This document shows, one piece after another, positions 6,627 to 14,565 of a stretch of DNA of 22,729 nt. Numbering within the stretch: position 1 is the first letter of the stretch; the number at the start of each line of letters is the position of its first letter. Made by a program: the position numbers and the translations under genes. Below the pieces are notes generated by a model. The model was not told the DNA's origin and did not search any database. It saw only the letters and a list, made by a program, of their open reading frames with translations. The stretch spans positions 1 through 22,729 of the IMG/VR virus record IMGVR_UViG_3300024415_000919, one strand, 5' to 3'. This DNA comes from a virus.

Positions 6627-6824
6627 TTATTTATTCATATACTTATATAAAGAACTCTTTACAAGGTCAGTAAGAGTCATATCATTATCTATAGCAAACT
6701 TTTTTATCTCTTTATGAAAACTCTTAGGTATATTCATATTGATTTTTACAGTCTCTTCTTCTTGTAGATTATTTAATATTTTTTCCTTGTTTGCGGATGG
6801 TCTACCTGATTTTAACATGCTCAT
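6627..6824 (-). CDS. Ribbon-helix-helix DNA-binding partner of ParA (ParG/CopG-like)
   Basis: The 65-aa protein has a flexible basic N-terminus (KSGRPSANKEKI) and a ribbon-helix-helix at about 23-63: the strand EETVKINMNIP, then SFHKEIKKFAIDNDM, then TLTDLVKSSLYKYM. Its start overlaps the parA stop (4-nt overlap at 6821-6824). Small RHH proteins next to a ParA bind centromere repeats, repress the par promoter and stimulate ParA ATPase through their flexible N-terminus. TAAGTA-type repeats upstream of parA and downstream of this gene are the likely binding sites (inference). The family call is firm; the specific ParG role is by analogy. Confidence 0.82.
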   Translation of the reverse strand: MSMLKSGRPSANKEKILNNLQEEETVKINMNIPKSFHKEIKKFAIDNDMTLTDLVKSSLYKYMNK

Positions 6825-7447
6825 ATTATTTCCTTAATTTCGTTGACAATGTTAGTAATTTCAACAATAGCCTCATTGCTTTGGTTCATCTCAAAAACAG
6901 ACTTACCTTCTGCTGCCGATTTGGCGTATATTATTCTCTGTGAGGTGCTATTTTTTAATGTAGGTAACTCATAGCCTTGCAGAGCTTCAACTACTTCTTT
7001 GCTCAAAGTAGTGTTGGCAATTTTTCTACTTATGCAAAAATAAGCCTTAGGTTTGTCGTCGTTTAACATGCGCCTTTGCTTTATCACATCCACTAGGTCA
7101 GAGGACGCCCAAATATCATACGGCGATGGCTGCACTGGTACTATAACAAGACTTGCACATTTTATTGAAGATATAGCCATATTAGATAGTTGAGGCGCAC
7201 CATCTATTACAACCCAGTCAAATTGACTACCTATCTTAACAATATCTTTATCTATTGTTGGTCTATCCATAGCTATTACAGGAATATCATTATCTCCAGA
7301 CGAATGCCAATCTCTAGCTGAACCTTGTGGATCGCTGTCTACTAACAAAACCTTTTCGCCATCTAAGTGTAATTTACAAGCAATATTAGTAGATAGCGTA
7401 GTCTTACCAACGCCTCCTTTCTGATTTAGAATTGCTATAATCTTCAT
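6821..7447 (-). CDS. parA: ParA-family partition ATPase
   Basis: The 208-aa protein starts MKIIAILNQKGGVGKTT, with the deviant Walker A at residues 10-17. VDSDPQG (36-42) is the next conserved motif, DWVVIDGAP the Walker B region, and VIVPVQPSPYDIWA follows. The short length without an N-terminal HTH matches type Ib ParA proteins, which leave operon repression to a small partner, here the adjacent RHH protein. It binds DNA nonspecifically in the ATP state and moves plasmid copies apart. Upstream (7448-7535) lie TAAGTA repeats and a 14-bp palindrome that could be operator and centromere. Close relatives are standard on Rickettsia plasmids. Confidence 0.94.
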   Translation of the reverse strand: MKIIAILNQKGGVGKTTLSTNIACKLHLDGEKVLLVDSDPQGSARDWHSSGDNDIPVIAMDRPTIDKDIVKIGSQFDWVVIDGAPQLSNMAISSIKCASLVIVPVQPSPYDIWASSDLVDVIKQRRMLNDDKPKAYFCISRKIANTTLSKEVVEALQGYELPTLKNSTSQRIIYAKSAAEGKSVFEMNQSNEAIVEITNIVNEIKEII

Positions 7448-7472
7448 AGCCTTATTTACACATAAACTTAAT

Positions 7473-7535
7473 TACTTATATAAGTATTACTACATATCAA
7501 CATATAAGTAAATGCCTATTTAAGTAAATACGTAA
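7473..7535. promoter_or_regulatory. Operator/centromere-like repeats upstream of parA
   Basis: The 88-base gap before parA contains a perfect 14-bp palindrome, TACTTATATAAGTA (7473-7486), then TATAAGTAAAT (7503-7513), then TAAGTAAATACGTAA (7521-7535). The last recurs inverted at 6591-6605. Repeated TAAGTA half-sites beside a ParA/RHH pair are what one expects of RHH binding sites that serve both as parS and as operator. Binding itself is inferred. Confidence 0.55.
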
Positions 7536-9227
7536 CTAAGCAACACCACTAAGCACATTGTTGATCTCTACTTGGGCTTGCATTTGGTATGTAAGTATTG
7601 CACTTGCATCCCCTTTGGTTATTTTACGTACACCTTTAAATTGTGGTGGTAGCCATTTCCTTTGTTTATCAGTTGGCTTCGTACGCCTCCAACCTGCAAA
7701 CTTGGTCGCTGTATCATTGGTTTCGTGCGTATTCATAAAGTCATTACCACAAGCTAGAGCCTGTAGCTTATTTCCCCTGTGTAATATTGTTGTATCTACT
7801 ACTGGATCGGTTTTTGATTTACTGCCACCTATAGCTATCCACTTACCATCATACTCAAGAACGCAGCACCAGACTTCAAAGCCAGCTGCCATTCTTGCTT
7901 TATTCGGGAGGCGTAGATCAGTCCATATAAAGTGCGATTTCTCTAGTAAGTTTATTTCCGCCATAACAAAACGCTCTAACACTCGTTTCTCTTTGGCGAT
8001 CTTTTGCTGCTCTTCTGCTTCTTCTATATCTACATTGCATAAAGGACAAACCTCTGCATTTGCTGGAATCTGCTTTTTGCAATCAGGGCAAGAACTGGCT
8101 TCTTTTCTATTATCTTCACTCTCTAACTTTAAGTCTTGCTCCAAGCTGCCATGTAAAATAGTTGAAATACCAAAATCTAATACGATGCAGTCTTCTTTTT
8201 CAATGTTTGGATATAAGCTAGCGTCAATTGTCCTAAGACCTCTACCTATCATTTGAATCATGGTGGACTTGTAGGAGCTACAACGGAGTAGTACAACACA
8301 TGAGATAGGTGGATAATCCCAGCCTTCTGTGAGAATAGCCACATTTACTAACACCTGTATTTTCCCAGTCTCTAAATCAGACAAAGCTTGTTCTCTTGAT
8401 TCTTTATCCATTAAGCTGGTTACTAGTTCTGCTTGTACGCCTGCATTTTGAAAAGCCTCAGTTACATTTGAGGCGTGCTTTATGTCGGAGCAGAATACAA
8501 CTGTTTTTCTATCACCAGCTTTTGCCCGCCATTCTTCAACAACTCTTGTATTGAGCGGTACAGTATCAAGAATATCTGCTATTTCCTTATCGTTGTAATC
8601 AGAACCTTTACGAACGCTTATAGCTTCTAACTTCTTGCCAGTTTCGCCAGTATCAACTCTGTAAGTAATTGGCGGTACTAAATGCCCGCTAGATATTAAT
8701 TCAATTAAACTAATTTGATCGGCGCAATTACTGAATATTACGCCAATATTATTTTTATCACCACGCATTGGAGTAGCAGTTACTCCGAATATTTTAGCAT
8801 TAGGATTATTTGTAGTAACACAATCTATAACCTTTCTATATGTTTCAGCGGTTACATGATGGGCTTCGTCTATGACTACTATATCAAATTTTGGCAATGC
8901 TTTTAATGCCTTGGGTCTGCTTAATGACTGAACCATACCAAAGACAACTGAACCACTAGCGTCTTTGCAATCGCCGTTAAATAGAGAAGTATCAATATTT
9001 GGAGCTACTTTAGAAAACTTGCTTTGATTCTGATAGGTAATCTCGTCTCTATGAGCTATGACTAAAGCCTTTTCTATAATACCCTGCTCCAATAAATTCT
9101 TGATCACAGCAGATAGGCATATAGTCTTTCCTGCACCAGTAAAAGCAACGCCAACAGTATTACCATGCTCTTTTAAGGCAGCAATGCATTTGTCTACAAA
9201 TTCAATTTGTCTGGGTCTTAGTATCAT
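7536..9227 (-). CDS. DEAH-box superfamily 2 helicase with zinc ribbon
   Basis: The 563-aa protein shows the SF2 motifs in order: RPRQ near residue 5, Walker A TGAGKT (30-35), DEAH (120-123), TATP (150-153) and QMIGRGLR (325-332). A four-cysteine zinc ribbon follows (C380, C383, C394, C397). The C-terminal ~165 residues are unassigned (FEVWCCVLEYDGKWIAIGG, a possible beta-rich nucleic-acid-binding part). Proteins of this layout are frequent in phages and plasmids and resemble the helicase parts of restriction enzymes and UvsW/RadD-type remodelers. Its start overlaps the end of the DUF5681-like gene by 26 nt, so it belongs to the same operon. A role in replication-fork or recombination processing is plausible; no nuclease motif is seen. 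Confidence 0.88.
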   Translation of the reverse strand: MILRPRQIEFVDKCIAALKEHGNTVGVAFTGAGKTICLSAVIKNLLEQGIIEKALVIAHRDEITYQNQSKFSKVAPNIDTSLFNGDCKDASGSVVFGMVQSLSRPKALKALPKFDIVVIDEAHHVTAETYRKVIDCVTTNNPNAKIFGVTATPMRGDKNNIGVIFSNCADQISLIELISSGHLVPPITYRVDTGETGKKLEAISVRKGSDYNDKEIADILDTVPLNTRVVEEWRAKAGDRKTVVFCSDIKHASNVTEAFQNAGVQAELVTSLMDKESREQALSDLETGKIQVLVNVAILTEGWDYPPISCVVLLRCSSYKSTMIQMIGRGLRTIDASLYPNIEKEDCIVLDFGISTILHGSLEQDLKLESEDNRKEASSCPDCKKQIPANAEVCPLCNVDIEEAEEQQKIAKEKRVLERFVMAEINLLEKSHFIWTDLRLPNKARMAAGFEVWCCVLEYDGKWIAIGGSKSKTDPVVDTTILHRGNKLQALACGNDFMNTHETNDTATKFAGWRRTKPTDKQRKWLPPQFKGVRKITKGDASAILTYQMQAQVEINNVLSGVA

Positions 9228-9594
9228 TTTTCAATTTCTCCATTATCTCAAGCAAATGGCATGCGTCTTTTATGTTCAGAACCTTAAGAGAAAGAATCCC
9301 ATGGTATATAGCATCTATAATAGCTTGACGTTTATCTGGGTTCTCGGCGTCAATTTTAATGCTGAGTAAAGTTGATTGCGGGATTAACTCCTTGATATAC
9401 AATTCCACTGCCCACGGCTCGTCTCTATCTATTGCAGCATCAAGAATTTCTAACGATTTCTTGATATTGCCAAACTTAAGATTTTTGAGTAATTCTTTAG
9501 AAGCTGCTGTCTTATCGTTTAAAACTCCCTTGGGTCTCCCTTTAGGGTTACCACTCTGACCTTTTTTGAATGAGCCGCTATGTATTTTTGACAT
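9202..9594 (-). CDS. DUF5681-like protein (terminase-small-subunit-like N-terminus)
   Basis: The 130-aa protein opens with FKKGQSGNPKGRPKG, the hallmark of DUF5681 proteins often annotated near phage packaging or mobile-element genes. A helical segment (SKELLKNLKFGNIKKSLEILDAAI) and an unassigned C-terminal half follow. AGAGG precedes the ATG, and the gene starts 8 bases after the 188-aa gene. DUF5681 has no settled function; the basic GNPKGRPKG segment suggests nucleic-acid binding. No large terminase subunit is in the window. Confidence 0.75.
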   Translation of the reverse strand: MSKIHSGSFKKGQSGNPKGRPKGVLNDKTAASKELLKNLKFGNIKKSLEILDAAIDRDEPWAVELYIKELIPQSTLLSIKIDAENPDKRQAIIDAIYHGILSLKVLNIKDACHLLEIMEKLKNDTKTQTN

Positions 9595-9602
9595 AACAAC
9601 CT

Positions 9603-10169
9603 CTAAACTCTATCCAGTGCGAGTAAAAGCAATTCTTCATTTACTGACTTGCAGTATTTATCAATGCAACGCTGAGTGCTGAGATTGATATTATCCATAT
9701 CGCCATTTGTATTAAGCGTTTTACTAGCATGCTCCTTTAGAGAAAAAAATACTTTTCTACGGAGTTTTGCAACTTTGGGATTATCTTTAATAATTTCTGG
9801 GAAGGATAAAATGATCTTGTCCGCTTCCGCTAATTCTGGATTAGTTGTAAATAATTCCTCAGCTATTAGTTCAGACACAGCATTTCTATAACGGATTACA
9901 CTATTACCTAGTTTTAAGATATCAGGTGCGATGTGCTTTATAGGCTTTTGTAAATTTATTCCTATTGATTTTGGCTCTACTCCTATATCACCAGTTACTT
10001 TAGCGATTAGCTTCATAACTTCTGATTGGCAGCCTAAAATATTATGGCTCATAAGGAACTTAGCCTTTTCGTTTACCACTTTTTCTAGTTCAGTGTAGGA
10101 CATAATAGCCACTCCACAAGTTCTTAATAAATGCGCTGCTTCACTTGGATTGCTTATATAATTTTTCAT
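9603..10169 (-). CDS. Hypothetical protein in the ParB-like/helicase operon
   Basis: The 188-aa protein looks largely helical, with charged stretches (KVVNEKAKFLMSHNI, KDNPKVAKLRRKVFFSLKEHA). I see no motif that identifies a family. Its ATG overlaps the stop of the ParB-like gene upstream (TAATG at 10167-10171), and GAGGTAG provides a ribosome binding site. This tight coupling to the truncated ParB-like gene and to the DUF5681-like gene below makes expression likely. Confidence 0.7.
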   Translation of the reverse strand: MKNYISNPSEAAHLLRTCGVAIMSYTELEKVVNEKAKFLMSHNILGCQSEVMKLIAKVTGDIGVEPKSIGINLQKPIKHIAPDILKLGNSVIRYRNAVSELIAEELFTTNPELAEADKIILSFPEIIKDNPKVAKLRRKVFFSLKEHASKTLNTNGDMDNINLSTQRCIDKYCKSVNEELLLLALDRV

Positions 10170-10612
10170 TATGCTACCTCTGGTAATTGATTTAATAATT
10201 GGTATTTCTCTAAACGTTCGGCTCGCTGTATTTGAGTATAGACTTTCTTAATACTAGAATCGCCAGAATCAACTTGCGCTTTTTGTTCTTCTGTGCCTTT
10301 GCGTTGGATGGCGTCGTATTGTTCTGCCGTAGCTCTACTTACCCCTGCTTTTTGAGCTAGTTTTTCTAAGGTTTTTCCTTTTTCTTCCGGTGAGCTTACT
10401 GGTAGGCTAGCCGGTGTATCAGTAGTATCATTTTGAAATTGCTTCAAATTAGACAAGTTTGACTGACGCAGTTTAGCCTTCTCAGCCTCTATCTCCTTAA
10501 ACCTATATGCCAGCTTCATTCTGGTCTCTATAGGCAAATTACGACGATTGAACTGGTTATTGATCATCCACAGCTTAACATCAGCTTCGGTTTCAAATTG
10601 CAATTCTTGCAT
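10169..10612 (-). CDS. ParB-like paralogue lacking the N-terminal ParB domain
   Basis: This 147-aa protein matches the middle of the 289-aa ParB-like protein at 10769-11638. FETEADVKLWMINNQFNRRN corresponds to LDTDADIKLWMLYNQIGKRN, and the next lines align into KLRQSNLSNLKQ versus KERQLANLKQ. The HTH part (LEKLAQKAGVSRATAEQYDAI) is also kept. Both proteins begin MQEL, and the DNA just upstream is similar in both, so the ~65 residues carrying the ParB/Srx-type fold appear to have been lost in frame from this copy. It keeps the putative DNA-binding helices and may act as a competitor or heterodimer partner of the long form (inference). Confidence 0.75.
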   Translation of the reverse strand: MQELQFETEADVKLWMINNQFNRRNLPIETRMKLAYRFKEIEAEKAKLRQSNLSNLKQFQNDTTDTPASLPVSSPEEKGKTLEKLAQKAGVSRATAEQYDAIQRKGTEEQKAQVDSGDSSIKKVYTQIQRAERLEKYQLLNQLPEVA

Positions 10613-10642
10613 ACAATTTTCTTATTAATTGAACATAGTTAT

Positions 10643-10651
10643 ATTATACCA
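10643..10651 (-). promoter_or_regulatory. Extended -10 promoter for the short ParB-like gene
   Basis: On the minus strand the sequence is TGGTATAAT, a perfect extended -10 box, 30 bases before the ATG at 10612. The -35 position at 17-bp spacing reads TATACA, a partial match. The same TGGTATAAT box precedes the 211-aa gene at 12368-12376. Confidence 0.55.
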
Positions 10652-10768
10652 TAAAAACCAGTCTTTGTATACTGTTCAAGGTATTTTTAGTAGCTTTTTT
10701 TACTGTTTTTATGTGGCGTGATCAGTATGTTTTTATAGCAAATGAATAGAACCGCTTTTTTGTAATTT

Positions 10769-11638
10769 TTATTTTTCTTGTTTCGAGGCAATCCACTTTT
10801 CACATAACTTAGAAGCTTTATCAAAAGATAAATTAGTCTGCTGATAGATTGGTGTAGCAGTCTCCCACTCCTGTTCCTGACAAATAAGTATGTATTCCAG
10901 TTCATTACTTATCTTATGCCTTTTTAAAACAGACTCAACAAATTCAGCCCCTAATTTTTCAGCATTAAGAGGTATTATGCCTTTAGTCCCAACGCTTTCA
11001 ACATCATCTACACCTTTTTGGTATATAGGAGTTTTCTTTCCTAAGCTTTTGTAAGCTCTGTCTACTGAAATTTCGCCTTTTCTGAGTCGGTCTATAGTTG
11101 CATCAGTAGCTTTTTCGTATAATTTCTTTGCTTTATAAAGAGTTCCATAACTATAACCAACTTTTTTAGCAGCCTCTTCTAAAGCACGACGTTCACGACT
11201 TTTTTCATCCCGAGATGTCAAATCTGACATCTCGGTAGACTGGCTTGTTTCTGCCGTTTGTGGCGTGTCAGAATTTTGCTTTAGGTTAGCCAATTGACGT
11301 TCCTTACCCCGAATTATTTTTTGCTCTGCGATTTTTAAACCAACTTCTATCATCTCAGGAGCAGTATAATTTCTTTTGCCAATCTGGTTGTATAGCATCC
11401 ATAGCTTGATATCAGCATCGGTGTCTAAAGATTTTAACTTAAAAAATTTGTACTCAATATTATGCTTACGGCATATTTTATATCTATTATGCCCGTCAAT
11501 AATGGTATGGTCTTCCAATACGGTAATCGGCTCACGGCAACCATCCTTTCTTATGTTCTCTTCTAAAGCTTCAAATTCGTCTTCCGTAAGAGGTCTAATA
11601 AGATTCTTAAATTCTTCATTTATTTTTAATTCTTGCAT
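10769..11638 (-). CDS. ParB-like protein with Srx/ParB N-terminal domain
   Basis: The 289-aa protein has a ParB-type domain at about 10-70 (LTEDEFEALEENIRKDG, REPITVLEDHTIIDGHNRY with DGHNRY at 48-53). A connecting helix region (DADIKLWMLYNQIGKRN) follows, then an HTH at about 150-175 (AKKVGYSYGTLYKAKKLYEKA), and a C-terminal part without a clear family. DGHNRY replaces the box II GERRxR of chromosomal ParB, as in many phage and plasmid ParB-like regulators. It is not adjacent to parA, so it may regulate replication or transcription instead of pairing with that ATPase. A shortened paralogue follows 156 bases downstream. Confidence 0.82.
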   Translation of the reverse strand: MQELKINEEFKNLIRPLTEDEFEALEENIRKDGCREPITVLEDHTIIDGHNRYKICRKHNIEYKFFKLKSLDTDADIKLWMLYNQIGKRNYTAPEMIEVGLKIAEQKIIRGKERQLANLKQNSDTPQTAETSQSTEMSDLTSRDEKSRERRALEEAAKKVGYSYGTLYKAKKLYEKATDATIDRLRKGEISVDRAYKSLGKKTPIYQKGVDDVESVGTKGIIPLNAEKLGAEFVESVLKRHKISNELEYILICQEQEWETATPIYQQTNLSFDKASKLCEKWIASKQEK

Positions 11639-11706
11639 ATAAAATTCTCGTATTAATTAATATGCAAATACATATACAGCATAAGAAACTATATTTGTAT
11701 TGAATT

Positions 11707-12342
11707 CTATGCATTAGCAACCGCATCAAGCTTCTCTTTAAGCTCTCTATTTTCTCGCTGTAATTCCATTATATTATGCGCTCCAAGTAGCTTGTCGGAT
11801 ATTTCAAGGCATTCCGCCAATGAGGGTTTATTTTCTGGTGTATCTTCTTTTGGTTGTAGGGATATTAATTGCTGCTTGACTTGTGCCACGTCAAGAATCT
11901 GCTTAATTTCCGCTAAAGTAAGATTGCCTTCACGCATTTCAGAAATTACAGTGTTTATAATATCCACAGGAGCGGTATCATCAGGAATATTGAATTTGAC
12001 TTTAGGATCTTCTTTACCCCAACCAGCTTTAGTCTGTGCATAGAACTTTGCTGCTTGGAACTTCAATTGTAATTGAGCAGTATCTTCACCATCATATTGC
12101 ATGAACTTCATTAGAATATTCCCTGCATGACCATGGGCTTTGGCTACCCCCCGCTTGTAAGCTCTAAAAACATGATCATTTCTATTCTTTAAATTATGAA
12201 ATGAAGCCTCGCTAATACCAAAATAATCAGCTATTTTTGTAATAGGTAAAAATGCAGCCAGAAGCTCAACGTCTCTGATCTGCTGTGCGTCTAATTCAAT
12301 TTGAGGACGTCCCCCTTTATTCTTGGTAGTATTTTCAGTCAT
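11707..12342 (-). CDS. HTH protein resembling phage terminase small subunits
   Basis: The 211-aa protein starts with KGGRPQIELDAQQIRDVELLAAFLPITKIADYFGISEASFHNL, a GRP-type basic lead into a helix-turn-helix (about 25-55). KRGVAKAHGHAGNILMKFMQ and KFYAQTKAGWGKED follow, a pattern seen in proteins annotated as terminase small subunit or HTH domain protein. The C-terminus (LMELQRENRELKEKLDAVANA-type heptads) suggests a coiled coil. It is the first gene after the origin-like region 12494-12743 and has its own extended -10 promoter. It may be a packaging-type DNA binder or, given its location, an origin or transcription regulator. Confidence 0.65.
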   Translation of the reverse strand: MTENTTKNKGGRPQIELDAQQIRDVELLAAFLPITKIADYFGISEASFHNLKNRNDHVFRAYKRGVAKAHGHAGNILMKFMQYDGEDTAQLQLKFQAAKFYAQTKAGWGKEDPKVKFNIPDDTAPVDIINTVISEMREGNLTLAEIKQILDVAQVKQQLISLQPKEDTPENKPSLAECLEISDKLLGAHNIMELQRENRELKEKLDAVANA

Positions 12343-12367
12343 AGAACAATTTATTTAATTAATTTCT

Positions 12368-12376
12368 ATTATACCA
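12368..12376 (-). promoter_or_regulatory. Extended -10 promoter for the 211-aa HTH gene
   Basis: TGGTATAAT on the minus strand lies 25 bases before the ATG at 12342. The -35 region is weak (TTCAGT at 16-bp spacing), as is usual for extended -10 promoters. Confidence 0.6.
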
Positions 12377-12493
12377 CATCTAAATTTTTACTGAATGAAT
12401 GGAATGTATGGGTTTTTCTGCTATGGTGATCTACATAACGGCTAGGGTCTGTGCGATATATGGGTAAGTGCAAAATCCGCCATCGTATCTTGA

Positions 12494-12649
12494 GGCCGAT
12501 AAAAGAAAGAACATGCTAGCATTCTTTTTAGAGGCTAAAAAAAAGCATTCCACGCTTTCCCCAGAAGGCGGGGAAATGCTCTTAAGATACTATTAAGTAT
12601 CTATTAGGAAAAATGCCCCTCTAGAGCCCTATTGAAGACTGGGCTTCAA
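12494..12649. other. Hairpin cluster of origin-like region B
   Basis: Within the 470-base gene-free stretch 12343-12812 this part holds four hairpins. First, GCC..ATAAAAGAA pairs with TTCTTTTTA..GGC (12495-12534). Second, TTTCCCC/GGGGAAA with loop AGAAGGC (12556-12576), flanked by AGCATT/AATGCT. Third, AGATACT-ATTA-AGTATCT (12585-12602). Fourth, TTGAAG/CTTCAA (12632-12649). The same order of blocks occurs at 16761-16896 beside the other Rep-like gene. Such hairpins near an origin can be primase start sites, terminators or Rep-binding cruciforms; which applies is unknown. Confidence 0.55.
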
Positions 12650-12658
12650 AAAAACGAT

Positions 12659-12743
12659 TTGCCGGTTAGTGTACGTTTTTTGGTGTTTTGTTGCCGGTTA
12701 GTGTACGTTTTTTGGTATTTCTTGCCGGTTAGTGTACGTTTTT
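12659..12743. repeat. Iteron array B: three repeats at 31-32 bp spacing
   Basis: GCCGGTTAGTGTACGTTTTT occurs identically at 12661, 12693 and 12724, each preceded by TT. The spacings of 32 and 31 bp equal about three helical turns, which puts the repeats on one face of the DNA. The array lies 69 bases beyond the stop of the 325-aa Rep-like gene and next to a T/A-rich segment (12744-12800). Identical long repeats beside a Rep gene are the standard sign of an iteron origin. Confidence 0.85.
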
Positions 12744-12812
12744 ATCTAACAGGAGTAAATTTTTTTATACTTATTTAACTAAAAAATACAGTAATTAATT
12801 GCTACCATACTG

Positions 12813-13790
12813 TTAGGATTTGGACTTACTGATTGCAGTTCTTGATTTTATAGGCTTTATATGGGTATTCATTAAATCTACATACTCTTTTGTAAAATCA
12901 TATTTGATATAAAGGTTTATAAAAGTATTAAAATCATCGTTCTCAATGAGTTCTAGTTCTTTATCATTAAGAGGTTCTCCTTTAGCTTTACAATACTCCC
13001 AGCGTATTTGTTCCTCTAGAAAATGCATATCCCTATTAAAAGCTTGAACCACATCTCTTTTTTTCTGCTGTGATTTTTCCCAATCTTTTAACTTAGGACA
13101 TTCTTTGAGAAGGCTTTTTATGGAAATAACATTATTATGATTCTTATTAAAATTAATACGATCATACTCTGTTATTTTTCTACCTAAGGAATAACTATTA
13201 GGATTTGTTTTAAAATTACATTGTAAAACAACAATGGGCATCAACATTCTTTTCATGTTATTGGAGCTTAACATGTCATAAAATTTGTCACCTAACGTTG
13301 TAATCATCTCTCTATTTTTAATATCATAATCCTGACACAAGCGCATTTCTTTGCATTCATCAGATTTTACGCCCTTTTGAGATTGATATGATACTGAACA
13401 CCTATAAAATATATCTAAATCTGTTCTTAATTGCTTTCGTGCATGCCTTACACTGTCCAGATTACACATTTTCATATAATCTCTTACTTTTATTTTTATT
13501 GCTTTATTTGGGGTAAAACTTTCAGAAAATTTTATTAAAATAATATCAATCATCCTAAAGAAAGAAGCACGCAGATCTTTTACTGACAAATCGCTATATT
13601 GATGAATATATAAAGTAAAAGAACCCCTTGCTAATTTTGCATGACCGGTAATGTTATCGATCTCAATACCATCAGATACAAAGGTTCTTGACATATTATT
13701 AGTAACATTGTTCTGCACCAACCATTTATGACTTTGGCTTGCTTGATTGTGTTTTATATCTAATTCAGTTTTTAAAAGGTCAGACGGCAT
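12813..13790 (-). CDS. Plasmid replication initiator-like protein (two winged helices)
   Basis: The 325-aa protein has the two-part pattern of iteron-binding Rep proteins. A first winged-helix region lies at about 55-135 (AIKIKVRDYMKMCNLDSVRHARKQLRTDLDIFYRCS) and a second at about 196-270 (NPNSYSLGRKITEYDRINF, NVISIKSLLKECPKLKDWE). The second region parallels NPYAWAIGWKI...VFSISIKNLLEVC of the 529-aa protein, so the two are related. Its start overlaps the 261-aa gene by 11 nt. Three identical long repeats follow its stop codon, the probable binding sites. Identification as Rep rests on this layout and the adjacent iterons; no single catalytic motif is expected. Confidence 0.72.
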   Translation of the reverse strand: MPSDLLKTELDIKHNQASQSHKWLVQNNVTNNMSRTFVSDGIEIDNITGHAKLARGSFTLYIHQYSDLSVKDLRASFFRMIDIILIKFSESFTPNKAIKIKVRDYMKMCNLDSVRHARKQLRTDLDIFYRCSVSYQSQKGVKSDECKEMRLCQDYDIKNREMITTLGDKFYDMLSSNNMKRMLMPIVVLQCNFKTNPNSYSLGRKITEYDRINFNKNHNNVISIKSLLKECPKLKDWEKSQQKKRDVVQAFNRDMHFLEEQIRWEYCKAKGEPLNDKELELIENDDFNTFINLYIKYDFTKEYVDLMNTHIKPIKSRTAISKSKS

Positions 13791-14565
13791 CGTTATCGGG
13801 TTTTAATATTTTAATTATGGAATTAATTTTGTGCTGTTTAAATAGATGAGGCAAAGACTCTTTTGCTTGTAATATACAAGGCTCTGTCGGTTCTAAATCC
13901 ACAATGTTGAGTTTTGGGAATATTTGATTTGTCAGCATTTTTTTTACTTTCCTTATGTCCTTATCCCCAGTTAATATAGATTTTAACTTTTTTACATCGT
14001 TATTCAAACGCATCAAAGTATGTTCAAAATGTTCTGTTTTTACAGTAAAAACATTTTGTATTTCTACTATGTCAAAAAAATCAGCAAACAATTCAACCGC
14101 AGTATTGAACGTCATAACACGAGCTAAACATATTCTCAGAGCGTCTCTTGAAACAGATAAATAATGTTGAAGAGTGAAATTTGTGTTGTATTCATCAAAA
14201 ACAGAAAGGGACTTTATTATAGAATCCAGTTGAGTATTAGCATTCTTGACAGCTATAATTTGTTCAGCATAAATTGTCTGCTGCAATCTATTTTTAACTT
14301 CAGATAGTAAGTGATATGCCTGATATGAGTTAGCTCTCGCAGCATTATAACTAATGTGCAACCAGTTAATAAAAGTTTTATAACATTCAAAATGTTCAGA
14401 ATCTTCTTGGCTTTTAAGTTTGGAGCATAATATTCTAATATCTTGATCTGTAACAAGGCTTTTATTTTTGTAAACAATTGATAACTCTTGCAGCAAAAAA
14501 ATTCTGCCTACTTCATCACCTGTTAGGCTATCTTTTTTTAACAAAGAAGTAATATCAAATTCCAT
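13780..14565 (-). CDS. Hypothetical helical protein coupled to the 325-aa Rep-like gene
   Basis: The 261-aa protein is mostly helical (MEFDITSLLKKDSLTGDEVGRIFLLQEL, SYQAYHLLSEVKNRLQQTIYAEQIIAVKN, LMRLNNDVKKLKSIL) and has no motif I recognise. Its stop overlaps the Rep-like start (11 nt), so the two are translationally coupled. The related 529-aa Rep-like protein carries a helical N-terminal extension of about 235 residues. This ORF may therefore be the separated counterpart of that extension, although I see no convincing direct alignment. A possible leftward promoter is TTGATC, 16 bp, TATAGT at about 14660-14690. Confidence 0.62.
   Translation of the reverse strand: MEFDITSLLKKDSLTGDEVGRIFLLQELSIVYKNKSLVTDQDIRILCSKLKSQEDSEHFECYKTFINWLHISYNAARANSYQAYHLLSEVKNRLQQTIYAEQIIAVKNANTQLDSIIKSLSVFDEYNTNFTLQHYLSVSRDALRICLARVMTFNTAVELFADFFDIVEIQNVFTVKTEHFEHTLMRLNNDVKKLKSILTGDKDIRKVKKMLTNQIFPKLNIVDLEPTEPCILQAKESLPHLFKQHKINSIIKILKPDNDAV

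Noticed and set aside
7558-8256. A 232-aa open frame on the plus strand opposite the DEAH helicase gene
   Set aside because: It lies wholly inside a well-supported gene with clear motifs, has Ser/Leu-rich shadow composition and no family resemblance.
10687-10905. A 72-aa minus-strand frame at the end of the long ParB-like gene
   Set aside because: It overlaps the ParB-like coding sequence in another frame and runs into the intergenic region without a start signal.
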